A stretch of DNA of 42,774 bases from a virus. The notes beneath the pieces were generated by a model. It made no database searches, was not told where the DNA came from, and was given only the letters and a program-made list of their open reading frames with translations. The DNA lies in IMG/VR virus record IMGVR_UViG_3300043548_000646, positions 1 to 42,774 of that record, one strand, 5' to 3'. The position numbers were made by a program, and so were the translations under genes. Shown in pieces: positions 1 to 9,349 of the stretch. Each line of letters opens with the position of its first letter. Positions within the stretch are counted from its first letter, which is position 1.

Positions 1-3000
1 GTGCCACCGATAGCTGTGGTTTCCAGCCAGACGAAACTGTTGGCTGGGATGGAGGCAGAAGTGACAGTGATGGCTTGACCTGTTGTAGTGTTCGTGACAG
101 CAGTTGATGCAATGATGGCAGTACCTGTAGCATTTCTATCTGGGGCATGACGTATAATCAATGTCACTGAAGGTGTTGCTGAACCACGAACAACTGCTTC
201 AACAGCACTGACGGTGATGGCATTGAATGTGTAGAACATTGTGATATCTTCTGCTGATGTAGGATCCATGATACTTATAGATTTAGGTGCAATTGATCCT
301 TGACTTCCAGTGAAACCTACTCCTTGACTTCCGGTGAAACCAAGACTACCCGTGAAACCTGCTCCTTGACTTCCGGTGAAACCAAGACTACCCGTGAAAC
401 CTGCTCCTTGACTTCCGGTGAAACCAAGACTACCCGTGAAACCTGCTCCTTCACTTCCTGTGAACCCGACACTTCCTGTGAATCCAGTTGTACCTTGTGA
501 TCCTGTGAATCCAATTGATCCAGTGAAGCCAGTGGTTCCTTGTGACCCAGTAAAGCCTACACTTCCTGTGAAACCAGTAGTTCCTTGACTTCCTGTGAAT
601 CCGATGCTTCCTGTAAACCCTTGAGCTCCCTGACTTCCTGTGAAGCCTACTGAACCCGTAAAGCCCACTGAACCCGTAAAGCCCACTGAACCTGTGAATC
701 CTGTAGTGCCTTGACTTCCAGTGAATCCTATACTTCCAGTGAAGCCAGTGGTTCCTTGAGACCCCGTGAATCCTATTGACCCAGTAAAGCCTGTGGTTCC
801 TTGAGACCCCGTGAATCCTATTGACCCAGTAAAGCCTGTGGTTCCCTGTGATCCAGTGAAGCCGATGCTTCCTGTGAAACCAGTAGTTCCTTGACTTCCT
901 GTGAATCCGATGCTTCCTGTGAAACCAGTAGTTCCTTGACTTCCTGTGAATCCGATTGACCCGGTGAAGCCAGTGGTTCCTTGAGACCCTGTAAATCCGA
1001 TTGACCCGGTGAAGCCAGTGGTTCCTTGAGACCCCGTGAATCCTATTGACCCAGTAAAGCCTGTGGTTCCCTGTGAACCTGTGAATCCAACACCTTGCGA
1101 ACCTGTGAACCCTAAATCACCTGAACGGAATGCGTTGAATACAAAGTATGCACCTGTTTGTATGGCTCCTGTATGACCTGAAATGTACGTTACATTTACT
1201 GTTTTATATCCACTAGAATCAACAACACTGGTTATACGATACACCGCAGAAACAGATGTTGCACCAAAATTTCCCATTAGATGTAAATAGCCCTTAACAG
1301 GATTGGTACTGTCATCAATCTGTAACCACCAATTTGCCTGATTGTCTGCTGCAAAATCTAGGTCATCAATGTAAAACTGTGTAACTAAATCTATACTACC
1401 ATTATTACCACGAAATACGCCTGAACCAGGATCTGCATTACCGGTATTATTATCATATTGGTACTTTAATCCTCCTCTGTCTCCGTACGAACCAGTAAAT
1501 CCGAGCGAGCCAGTGAACCCAACAGAACCTGTAAATCCGATACTTCCAGTGAATCCAGTACCACCTTGTGATCCAGTGAAACCAATACTACCAGTGAACC
1601 CAACAGAACCTGTGAATCCAATACTTCCAGTGAATCCAGTACCACCTTGTGATCCAGTGAAACCAATACTACCAGTGAATCCCACAGAGCCTGTAAACCC
1701 GACACTTCCTGTAAAGCCTGTGCCACCTTGACTTCCTGTAAAGCCTGTGCCACCTTGGGAGCCTGTGAAACCGACACTTCCTGTGAAACCGTCACTTCCT
1801 GTGAATCCAAGTGATCCGGTGAATCCTACACTACCCGTGAACCCCGTTCCGCCTTGGCTACCAGTGAAGCCTGTGTCACCTTGACTTCCGGTGAAGCCAA
1901 CACTACCTGTGAAGCCCACAGAGCCGGTGAATCCTACGCTACCAGCGAAGCCTGGTCCACCTTGACTTCCTGTGAATCCAGCGCCGCCTTGACTTCCTGT
2001 GAATCCGATGCTTCCTGTAAAGCCTGAACCACCTTGACTTCCTGTGAATCCGATGCTTCCTGTAAAGCCTGAACCACCTTGACTTCCTGTGAATCCGATG
2101 CTTCCTGTAAAGCCTGAACCACCTTGACTTCCTGTGAATCCGATGCTTCCTGTAAAGCCCACTGAACCTGTGAAACCAGCACCACCTTGAGAGCCAACAA
2201 ATCCTGTGGTACCTTGTGAACCAGTAAATCCTTGAGCACCAACTGATCCTGAAAGATTGACGGTCCAACTAGTGTATGTTCCTGAACCTACTGTAGTAAT
2301 TACATTTACTACTAAACTTCCTGTTCCAACATCGTAACTTGTTACAGTGCCTTCCAGGTAATTGTTTGTATCATAAACAATTTTCACAGCTTGAGTAGCA
2401 CTGTATGACAAATCTGTTTCAACAGTGAACGTCTTAGAACCTGTGGAAATTGAATTGGATGTAGTACTGGAAGTAAGATAACGGTCACCATCTAATCCAT
2501 TAGAACCAGTGAAACCAGTATCGCCTTTACTTCCAGTGAAGCCTAGTGATCCAGTGAAACCAGTATCGCCTTTACTTCCAGTGAAGCCTAGTGATCCAGT
2601 GAAACCAGTATCGCCTTTGCTTCCACTGAAGCCGATACTCCCAGTAAAGCCTGTAGTACCTTGCGACCCAGTGAATCCGATTGACCCAGTGAAGCCAGTG
2701 GTTCCTTGTGACCCAGTAAAGCCTACACTTCCTGTGAAGCCTGTAGTTCCTTGACTTCCAGTGAAGCCGATACTTCCTGTGAATCCGATACTTCCGGTGA
2801 ATCCGATGCTACCAGTAAATCCAACATCACCTTTACTGCCAGTGAAGCCAATACTACCAGTGAAACCAATGGTGCCTTGTGAACCTGTAAATCCTACTGA
2901 GCCAGAGAATCCTACTGAGCCAGAGAATCCTGTCGTTCCTTGTGAACCTGCGAAGCCGATACTCCCTGTGAAGCCAGAATCACCTTTGCTACCAATGAAT

Positions 3001-5885
3001 CCAACACTTCCGGTAAAGCCGGTAGTTCCTTGCGACCCACTGAAGCCGATACTCCCAGTAAAGCCTGTAGTACCTTGACTACCTGTGAACCCCAGCGACC
3101 CTGTGAATCCTGTAGTTCCTTGTGACCCTGTAAATCCAGAATCGCCTTTGCTACCAGTGAATCCAACAGAACCTGTAAAGCCTGTGGTTCCTTGTGACCC
3201 AGTGAATCCGATTGAACCTGTAAATCCAGAATCGCCTTTGCTACCAGTGAACCCGATACTTCCTGTGAAGCCTGCGGTTCCTTGTGACCCAGTGAATCCG
3301 ATTGAACCAGTAAATCCAACAGAACCTGCGAAACCAGTTGTTCCTTGTGACCCAGTGAATCCGATTGAACCAGTAAATCCAACATCGCCTTTGCTACCAG
3401 TAAATCCAGAATCGCCTTTGCTACCAGTAAAGCCTATTGAGCCTGTGAAGCCAGTAGTTCCTTGTGACCCAGTGAAGCCTACACTTCCTACGAAGCCAGT
3501 AGTTCCTTGTGACCCAGTGAAGCCGATACTTCCTGAGAAACCAGTAGTACCTTGCGAGCCTGTGAAACCAACACTACCCGTGAAGCCAGTAGTTCCTTGC
3601 GACCCAGTGAAGCCGATGCTACCTGTGAATCCTTGATTACCTTGACTGCCTGTAAACCCAACATCACCTTGAGAGCCAGAAAATCCAATACTTCCTGTGA
3701 AGCCAACACTTCCAGTGAATCCAATATCACCTTGACTGCCTGTAAACCCAACATCACCTTGAGAGCCAGAAAATCCAATACTTCCTGTGAAGCCAACACT
3801 TCCAGTGAATCCAATATCACCTTTACTTCCAGAAAATCCAATACTTCCTGTGAAGCCTGTAGTACCTTGACTTCCAGTGAAGCCAGTAGTTCCTTGCGAA
3901 CCAGTGAACCCGATACTTCCTGTGAAACCTGCGGTTCCTTGAGAACCTGTGAAGCCAACACTTCCAGTGAATCCAATATCACCTTTACTTCCAGTGAAAC
4001 CTGTGGTTCCTTGTGAGCCTACAAAACCAATACTTCCAGTAAAGCCTGTAGTACCTTGACTTCCAGTGAATCCTAATGAACCAGCAAAGCCTGTGGTTCC
4101 TTGCGACCCAGTGAAGCCGATGCTACCGGTGAATCCTGTATCTCCCTTACTACCAGTGAAGCCTACAGAGCCACTGAAGCCAGTGATTCCCTGTGAGCCT
4201 GTGAACCCGATACTTCCTGTGAAGCCTGTGGTTCCTTGTGACCCAGTGAAGCCGATGCTACCGGTGAATCCTACACTACCGGTGAAGCCAACACCACCTT
4301 GACTACCTGTAAACCCAGAACCTTGACTTCCAGTGAATCCTGAACCACCTTGACTACCAACAAAACCGCGACTACCGGTATAACCTAAAGCACTACTGGC
4401 GGCATCAACCCATTGAGTACTGGTGCCGTCATTGTAATAAATTTTCAGTTGTCCAGATTCTTCGTCCCACCATAAATCACCATCACTAGGAGTTTCTGGG
4501 GGTGTGGATGAAGTTGAAACAGATGCACCGCCACCGCCGCCACCTGAACCTGTATAACCAACAGCACCTTGACTACCCGTGAAACCACTGGTACCCGCAG
4601 AACCTTGTGAGCCTGTGAAGCCTTGAGCACCATCAGTTACAGTTGGATCCGCAAACAACACCCATTGACTACTAGTACCATCATTATAATAGAAATAGGA
4701 TTTACCAGAAGTTGAATCAAACCAAATAGTTCCTGTGTTTGGTAATACTGGAGGAGTTGTAGATGCAACAACCGTGTATTGTGACCCTGTGTATCCAAGA
4801 CTTCCTGTAAATCCAGTAACACCAAAGGATCCGGTGAAACCGACACTTCCTGTGAAGCCAATTTCACCTTTGCTACCATCAAAGCCTGTGGCACCTTGTG
4901 AACCAGTGAAGCCGATATCACCTTGACTACCTGTGAAGCCTAAAGAACCTGTGAAGCCTAAAGAACCTGTGAAGCCAGTACTACCCTGACTTCCCACATA
5001 ACCAGTGTCACCACGGTCACCTGTTCGAGCGAACGTGATGATGATGTCCAAGTTGTTGGTGAATGATGTGGAACCAGAAAGCCAAGATATTGGAACTGCA
5101 AAATAATTACTGTATTCAGTGTGCGCGCCCGTGATAGCGAACATGGCAAAATTGTTCGTATCAGTCTTTTCTGTGATTGTGAAATGTCCTTTAATTGATG
5201 ATGTAGAATCATCAATGGTTTGGAGATAATTGAAAACAGAAATTGCTGCATCATCAAACTGATTGATGTAGAGAACTGACGATGTTGAAAGGTCAGTAGA
5301 ATTTAAACGTAACTTTCCAGAACCAGGATCAGAATTTGTGGTACTAGTATCAAACGTGTAATCAAACGCGGCGCCGCCGAAAGTACCTGGGTCACCTTTG
5401 CTACCAGTATAACCTAAATCGCCCTGTGACCCGACAAATCCTGTATCTCCTTGACTACCAGTGAAGCCACGACTTCCTGAAAATCCTATACTGCCAGTGA
5501 AGCCCGTATCTCCTTGACTTCCAGTAAATCCAATAATACCAATACTTCCAGTAAATCCAATAATACCCTGACTGCCAGAATAGCCAATATCTCCTTGACT
5601 TCCAGTATATCCAAGAATTCCCTGCGAACCAGTGAAGCCTGTGGCGCCTTGACTGCCGGTGAAGCCATTATCACCCTTGCTTCCAGTGAAGCCGAGTGAC
5701 CCAGTGAAGCCGGTGCTACCAACTAAACCTGATGAAATTTCTACAATGGATTCTACACCATCGTTTTTCTTGAAGTAAATTTTACCATCATTGGTATTGA
5801 TAGCCAATTCACCCAACTGCAAGTCGGATAATTGCGGAACTTTACCTGGTACAGCAGACCGTTTTATTTTAATCAAATTCGCCAT
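1..5885 (-). CDS. Giant collagen-like tail fibre protein (3' end beyond window)
   Basis: An open frame of 1961 codons runs from ATG at 5885 to the left edge without a stop. The N-terminus (MANLIKIKRS..., with LGELAINTNDGKIYFKK at about aa 27-43) is the usual phage fibre attachment head. Most of the rest is collagen-like Gly-X-Y, dominated by the hexamer G-F-T-G-S-x. Non-collagen islands lie at about aa 167-287, 366-421, 446-502, 1129-1209 and 1466-1591. From about aa 1866 to the edge there is a beta-type domain (PANSFVWLETTA) that usually sits near a fibre C-terminus, so probably little is missing. Collagen-like stretches in phage proteins form trimeric rod segments, so this is probably a long trimeric adsorption fibre. 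A T4-type late promoter lies about 80 bp upstream. The glycosyltransferase gene diverges from it. The identity as a collagen-like fibre is firm; the receptor is unknown. Confidence 0.9.
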   Translation of the reverse strand, partial: MANLIKIKRSAVPGKVPQLSDLQLGELAINTNDGKIYFKKNDGVESIVEISSGLVGSTGFTGSLGFTGSKGDNGFTGSQGATGFTGSQGILGYTGSQGDIGYSGSQGIIGFTGSIGIIGFTGSQGDTGFTGSIGFSGSRGFTGSQGDTGFVGSQGDLGYTGSKGDPGTFGGAAFDYTFDTSTTNSDPGSGKLRLNSTDLSTSSVLYINQFDDAAISVFNYLQTIDDSTSSIKGHFTITEKTDTNNFAMFAITGAHTEYSNYFAVPISWLSGSTSFTNNLDIIITFARTGDRGDTGYVGSQGSTGFTGSLGFTGSLGFTGSQGDIGFTGSQGATGFDGSKGEIGFTGSVGFTGSFGVTGFTGSLGYTGSQYTVVASTTPPVLPNTGTIWFDSTSGKSYFYYNDGTSSQWVLFADPTVTDGAQGFTGSQGSAGTSGFTGSQGAVGYTGSGGGGGGASVSTSSTPPETPSDGDLWWDEESGQLKIYYNDGTSTQWVDAASSALGYTGSRGFVGSQGGSGFTGSQGSGFTGSQGGVGFTGSVGFTGSIGFTGSQGTTGFTGSIGFTGSQGITGFSGSVGFTGSKGDTGFTGSIGFTGSQGTTGFAGSLGFTGSQGTTGFTGSIGFVGSQGTTGFTGSKGDIGFTGSVGFTGSQGTAGFTGSIGFTGSQGTTGFTGSQGTTGFTGSIGFSGSKGDIGFTGSVGFTGSIGFSGSQGDVGFTGSQGDIGFTGSVGFTGSIGFSGSQGDVGFTGSQGNQGFTGSIGFTGSQGTTGFTGSVGFTGSQGTTGFSGSIGFTGSQGTTGFVGSVGFTGSQGTTGFTGSIGFTGSKGDSGFTGSKGDVGFTGSIGFTGSQGTTGFAGSVGFTGSIGFTGSQGTAGFTGSIGFTGSKGDSGFTGSIGFTGSQGTTGFTGSVGFTGSKGDSGFTGSQGTTGFTGSLGFTGSQGTTGFTGSIGFSGSQGTTGFTGSVGFIGSKGDSGFTGSIGFAGSQGTTGFSGSVGFSGSVGFTGSQGTIGFTGSIGFTGSKGDVGFTGSIGFTGSIGFTGSIGFTGSQGTTGFTGSVGFTGSQGTTGFTGSIGFTGSQGTTGFTGSIGFSGSKGDTGFTGSLGFTGSKGDTGFTGSLGFTGSKGDTGFTGSNGLDGDRYLTSSTTSNSISTGSKTFTVETDLSYSATQAVKIVYDTNNYLEGTVTSYDVGTGSLVVNVITTVGSGTYTSWTVNLSGSVGAQGFTGSQGTTGFVGSQGGAGFTGSVGFTGSIGFTGSQGGSGFTGSIGFTGSQGGSGFTGSIGFTGSQGGSGFTGSIGFTGSQGGAGFTGSQGGPGFAGSVGFTGSVGFTGSVGFTGSQGDTGFTGSQGGTGFTGSVGFTGSLGFTGSDGFTGSVGFTGSQGGTGFTGSQGGTGFTGSVGFTGSVGFTGSIGFTGSQGGTGFTGSIGFTGSVGFTGSIGFTGSQGGTGFTGSIGFTGSVGFTGSLGFTGSYGDRGGLKYQYDNNTGNADPGSGVFRGNNGSIDLVTQFYIDDLDFAADNQANWWLQIDDSTNPVKGYLHLMGNFGATSVSAVYRITSVVDSSGYKTVNVTYISGHTGAIQTGAYFVFNAFRSGDLGFTGSQGVGFTGSQGTTGFTGSIGFTGSQGTTGFTGSIGFTGSQGTTGFTGSIGFTGSQGTTGFTGSIGFTGSQGTTGFTGSIGFTGSQGTTGFTGSIGFTGSQGTTGFTGSIGFTGSQGTTGFTGSIGFTGSQGTTGFTGSVGFTGSVGFTGSVGFTGSQGAQGFTGSIGFTGSQGTTGFTGSVGFTGSQGTTGFTGSIGFTGSQGTTGFTGSVGFTGSEGAGFTGSLGFTGSQGAGFTGSLGFTGSQGAGFTGSLGFTGSQGVGFTGSQGSIAPKSISIMDPTSAEDITMFYTFNAITVSAVEAVVRGSATPSVTLIIRHAPDRNATGTAIIASTAVTNTTTGQAITVTSASIPANSFVWLETTAIGG
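322..447 (-). repeat. Three tandem 42-bp copies in the collagen region
   Basis: Copies begin at about 322, 364 and 406 and are essentially identical. Each encodes 14 residues (GAGFTGSLGFTGSQ). Because 14 is not a multiple of three, every copy carries a Gly-Ala-Gly step that breaks the G-X-Y register. Confidence 0.85.
1989..2159 (-). repeat. Four tandem 45-bp copies in the collagen region
   Basis: Copies begin at about 1989, 2034, 2079 and 2124 and are nearly identical. Each encodes 15 residues, i.e. five in-register triplets of the GFTGSI/GFTGSQ type. This is consistent with recent slippage or unequal recombination. Confidence 0.85.
3641..3820 (-). repeat. 90-bp direct duplication in the collagen region
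   Basis: The segment starting at 3641 is repeated starting at 3731 with almost no change. It equals 30 residues, or ten collagen triplets, so the reading register is kept. It is one of several tandem expansions in this gene. Confidence 0.8.
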
Positions 5886-5926
5886 TTGGCTCCTCTAGAT
5901 TCGCTATGTAGCGTAGATAAATAAAC

Positions 5927-5955
5927 TTGACAAAATACTATATGTATAGTATATT
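5927..5955 (+). promoter_or_regulatory. Sigma70-like promoter of the glycosyltransferase/FkbM cassette
   Basis: TTGACA (5927-5932), a 17-bp spacer and TATATT (5950-5955) lie about 40 bp before the start of the large glycosyltransferase gene. This is a near-consensus host-type promoter. Its -35 region shares CTTGACAAAATA with the promoter of the other glycosylation cassette at 13384-13411. Confidence 0.65.
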
Positions 5956-5962
5956 ATTGTTA

Positions 5963-5970
5963 TATTTATA
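5963..5970 (-). promoter_or_regulatory. T4-type late promoter for the collagen fibre
   Basis: An exact TATAAATA octamer reads on the minus strand, about 78 bp upstream of the fibre ATG. In T4 this octamer is the whole late promoter, read by the gp55 sigma factor with gp33 and the sliding clamp. The same octamer recurs before several other structural genes here. Confidence 0.6.
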
Positions 5971-5992
5971 ATATTTTTACGAGGTGAATTGG

Positions 5993-8900
5993 ATGTCAAA
6001 GACAAAGATTGCTATAGTAGACCTTATTGGTTTAACCTATGACCCAACAACTTTAGAAAAGTATGGTCTAGGAGGATCGGAATCCGCTGTAATTTACATG
6101 GCTCGGGAACTGCAAAAGGCAGGATTCGATGTTACAGTTTTCAATAACTGTATAGATAGCAGAGCAAGAGAAGGTGTGTATGATGGTGTGACTTATGTAG
6201 ATAATCAACGCCTCCATCATATGAATGATTACACATGTGATGTGTTTATCGTGTCACGCACAGTAATTCCATTTCTGCCTGAAAAATATTGGAAAAATGT
6301 AAATTACAATCCTGGGGTTTATCAGCAATTAAAAAATAGTGCCAAAAAGAAAATTTTATGGCTGCATGACACATTCTGTTCAGGAGATGAATTATTAGAA
6401 GAATTGGTCATGGATGGACATATTGATGAGGTGTTCACCTTGTCTGATTTTCATACTACATATTTCGCCAATTCTCATCACGGTAGAAGAAGAAATTTTG
6501 AAGTATTAAAGAACAAGATTTTCATGACACGTAATGGTATCAAACGCCATATTCATGAAATTGATGTTACCAAGAAAGATAAAAACTTGTTTGTGTATAA
6601 TGCTTCTATTACCAAGGGCATGTTACCCTTAGTTGAAAACATTTGGCCTCTAGTTAAACGTAGAATTCCAACTGCCAAGTTGAAAGTGATTGGCGGGTAT
6701 TATCGTTTCCGTGACGGAGCCCCTCCAGATGCACAAGAGGAAACATGGCATAAGTTAATTGCTCGTCCTGAAATGAAAGCCATGGACATTGAGTTCACAG
6801 GTGTTATTCCACAAAAACAAATTGCTGATATACTATCAGAAGCATCATTCATGATTTTTCCTGGCGCATTCCCAGAAACATTTGGAATTTCCAGTCTTGA
6901 ATCTCTTGCATACAACACACCATTAATTACAACTCGATTTGGTGCATTAGAAGAAACTGCTGTAGACATGGCATGTTACAAGATTGATTATGCCATTGAA
7001 CCAAACAATTTGTTCACTGATATTAACAAAGACAATCAAGTACGGAAATTTGTTGATATGGTGGTGTATGCATATAACAATCCCTATCTACATGCACAAA
7101 AGATGCAGTACTGTAACATCGTTCATGATATCTGTGAATGGGACACAGTAGCTTTACAATGGAAACAACACATCTATAAAATTTTAGGGTTGTATCTTCC
7201 TGTTGATGAATATAAGAAAGTGTCATATATCAATCAAAAGGTTCATGAAGTGTATACTCGTAGATATAGCAATCCAGAAGAATGGCAACCTGTAAGAAGT
7301 TACCCACAACAAAACATTTCAGTTGTATCTCCCTTTTATAATGCAAAGGATTACATTGCCGATTGCATTTTGTCAGTTGCATCTCAGGATTATGAGAATT
7401 ACACTCATTATTTAATTGATGATGCTTCTACAGATGGTAGTTTTGAAATTGCTAAAGAAACTATAAACACACTCTCTGAAAACATTAAATCAAAATTCAA
7501 GTTGATTCGAAATGGAGAGAATCAAGGAGCTGTTGCCAATCAAGTGTTAACCATCATGTCATGCAATGACGAGGACATTGTTATGATGCTTGATGGTGAT
7601 GACAAACTAGTAAATGATAATAACATATTTCAATATTATAATTCTGTGTATGATGGCACAACCGAATTCACCTATGGATCCATGTGGTCCATGGTGGATA
7701 ACATCCCGTTAATTGCACAGCCCTACCCTGAAAGGGTGAAACAGAACCGAGACTATAGAAAACATTTGTTTGCATGGAATATGCCATATACACATCTTAG
7801 AACATTCAAGAAGTTTTTGTTCAACGATATCCCAATGACAAATTTTCAAGATGAACATGGTAAGTGGTATCGCGCAGGGGGCGACACGGCAATTTTCTAT
7901 AATGCGATTGAAAAGGCAGAACCTTCGAAAGTAAAAGCTCTGCAAAAAATCGTATATAACTATAATGACAAGAACCCATTAAATGATTATAAAGTTAATG
8001 GAGTTGAACAAACTAAAACTGCAAATAAAGTACTGCACAACACTGAAACACATACAACTCATACTATGACCTCACAAAACAAAAAGAAAATACTTTTGGC
8101 AATCCCCACAGCCAAGTATATTGAATCTGAAACATTCAAGAGCATCTATGATTTAGAAGTACCTGATGATGTAGAATTAACCTTTCAATATTTCTATGGT
8201 TACAATATTGACCAAATTAGAAATTTGATTGCACACTGGGCAACACATTATGATTATCTGTTTTCTGTAGACAGTGACATTGTTCTGCCTAAAGATTGTT
8301 TAGTGAAGATGTTGAATCATGATAAAGATATGGTCTCAGGTGTGTATATTCAACGTAAACCTGACCAGGAAATTTTAGAAATTTACAGAAAGAATGAACA
8401 TGGAGGAGTTTCCAATGTTCCGTTCATTCACTTGCAACCGGCAGGATTACATCCAGTTGACGGGTGTGGATTTGGTTGTGTTCTTGTGAAGTCTGAAGTT
8501 ATTCGTAAGATTGGTTATCCGCAGTTTGTGTACAAGTCAGCATTGGACCACAGGAACACAATTTCCGAAGATGTGTACTTCTGTACAAGAGCCCGCCAAC
8601 TAGGATTCCAAATTTTTGCTGATTCTACAATTGTATGTAATCACATTGGTAATACCGTGTTCGTGCCGAAAGACATCATGAGTGATGAACAACAAAAAAA
8701 TTACCTCCGGCATCTCTCGACATGGGACTTCAGAAAGGAAGATGTTGATTATCTGAAAACCATGAAGAAGCACGGCGTGAATCCTAAAGTAATTTATGAT
8801 ATTGGTGCTTGCACAGGTAATTGGACCCGTGAAGCACGAAAGATTTGGGACAATAGCAATTTTGTGTTGTTTGATGCCATGCCACAAGTTGAATTCCTGT

Positions 8901-9349
8901 TGAAGGAAACAGGATTTGATTATCACATTGGTGTGTTAAGCGATGTATCTCATAAAGAAGTTGAATTCTTTGAGAATGTGTGGCAACCAGGTGGTAACAG
9001 CTATTATCGTGAAATTGGTCATCCTGAATCAGGACGAGTATTTTCAGATGCACACAAGGTGAAGAAAACTACTCGTTCATTGGATGATGTAGTACGATAC
9101 AACAATTTCCCATTACCTGATATGATGAAGATTGATGTTCAAGGTTGTGAAATTGACGTATTGAAGGGTGCTGAATATACATTGTCCAAGTGTACGGACT
9201 TGTTGATTGAATTGCAACATACAGAATATAACCAAGGTGCGCCATTAAAGGATGAGGCTATTGAATTCTTAAAGAGTATTGGTTTCAAACAAAAGTATGC
9301 GTTACCAGCTACACCGTTTGATGGTGACTATCATTTTGTGAGGGTGTAA
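5993..9349 (+). CDS. Four-domain glycosyltransferase-methyltransferase (GT4 + GT2 + GT-A + FkbM)
   Basis: 1118 aa from ATG 5993. A GAGGTG Shine-Dalgarno sequence about 6 nt upstream makes the in-frame GTG at 5984 unlikely as start. Domain 1 (about 1-390) is GT-B/GT4-like, with GLGGSE near the start and an acceptor-side E-x7-E (PETFGISSLES). Domain 2 (about 437-690) is GT2-like, with DDASTDGS and a DGDD metal motif near 533. Domain 3 (about 695-925) is another GT-A-like unit with DSD near 760, related to the 233-aa protein at 12203-12904. Domain 4 (about 929-1118) is an FkbM-type SAM methyltransferase (YDIGACTGNW, then MKIDVQGCEIDVLKG). The natural reading is sequential sugar transfers capped by O-methylation. 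It overlaps the next gene by one base (TAATG). The substrate is unknown; fibre decoration is inferred from position. Confidence 0.85.
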   Translation: MSKTKIAIVDLIGLTYDPTTLEKYGLGGSESAVIYMARELQKAGFDVTVFNNCIDSRAREGVYDGVTYVDNQRLHHMNDYTCDVFIVSRTVIPFLPEKYWKNVNYNPGVYQQLKNSAKKKILWLHDTFCSGDELLEELVMDGHIDEVFTLSDFHTTYFANSHHGRRRNFEVLKNKIFMTRNGIKRHIHEIDVTKKDKNLFVYNASITKGMLPLVENIWPLVKRRIPTAKLKVIGGYYRFRDGAPPDAQEETWHKLIARPEMKAMDIEFTGVIPQKQIADILSEASFMIFPGAFPETFGISSLESLAYNTPLITTRFGALEETAVDMACYKIDYAIEPNNLFTDINKDNQVRKFVDMVVYAYNNPYLHAQKMQYCNIVHDICEWDTVALQWKQHIYKILGLYLPVDEYKKVSYINQKVHEVYTRRYSNPEEWQPVRSYPQQNISVVSPFYNAKDYIADCILSVASQDYENYTHYLIDDASTDGSFEIAKETINTLSENIKSKFKLIRNGENQGAVANQVLTIMSCNDEDIVMMLDGDDKLVNDNNIFQYYNSVYDGTTEFTYGSMWSMVDNIPLIAQPYPERVKQNRDYRKHLFAWNMPYTHLRTFKKFLFNDIPMTNFQDEHGKWYRAGGDTAIFYNAIEKAEPSKVKALQKIVYNYNDKNPLNDYKVNGVEQTKTANKVLHNTETHTTHTMTSQNKKKILLAIPTAKYIESETFKSIYDLEVPDDVELTFQYFYGYNIDQIRNLIAHWATHYDYLFSVDSDIVLPKDCLVKMLNHDKDMVSGVYIQRKPDQEILEIYRKNEHGGVSNVPFIHLQPAGLHPVDGCGFGCVLVKSEVIRKIGYPQFVYKSALDHRNTISEDVYFCTRARQLGFQIFADSTIVCNHIGNTVFVPKDIMSDEQQKNYLRHLSTWDFRKEDVDYLKTMKKHGVNPKVIYDIGACTGNWTREARKIWDNSNFVLFDAMPQVEFLLKETGFDYHIGVLSDVSHKEVEFFENVWQPGGNSYYREIGHPESGRVFSDAHKVKKTTRSLDDVVRYNNFPLPDMMKIDVQGCEIDVLKGAEYTLSKCTDLLIELQHTEYNQGAPLKDEAIEFLKSIGFKQKYALPATPFDGDYHFVRV

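Noticed and set aside
300-4300. Regular repeats suggestive of a CRISPR array.
   Set aside because: The repeats are coding, have no unique spacers of constant length and translate to collagen triplets in one frame.
1-5880. Many long open frames on both strands within the collagen region, e.g. Pro/Val-rich plus-strand frames of the NPxLPVNP type.
   Set aside because: They are shadows of the repetitive minus-strand G-F-T-G-S codons. Only the minus frame beginning at 5885 has a proper start, promoter and fibre domains.
5984-5992. GTG at 5984 as start of the large glycosyltransferase.
   Set aside because: The GTG lies inside the GAGGTG ribosome site that is correctly spaced for ATG 5993.
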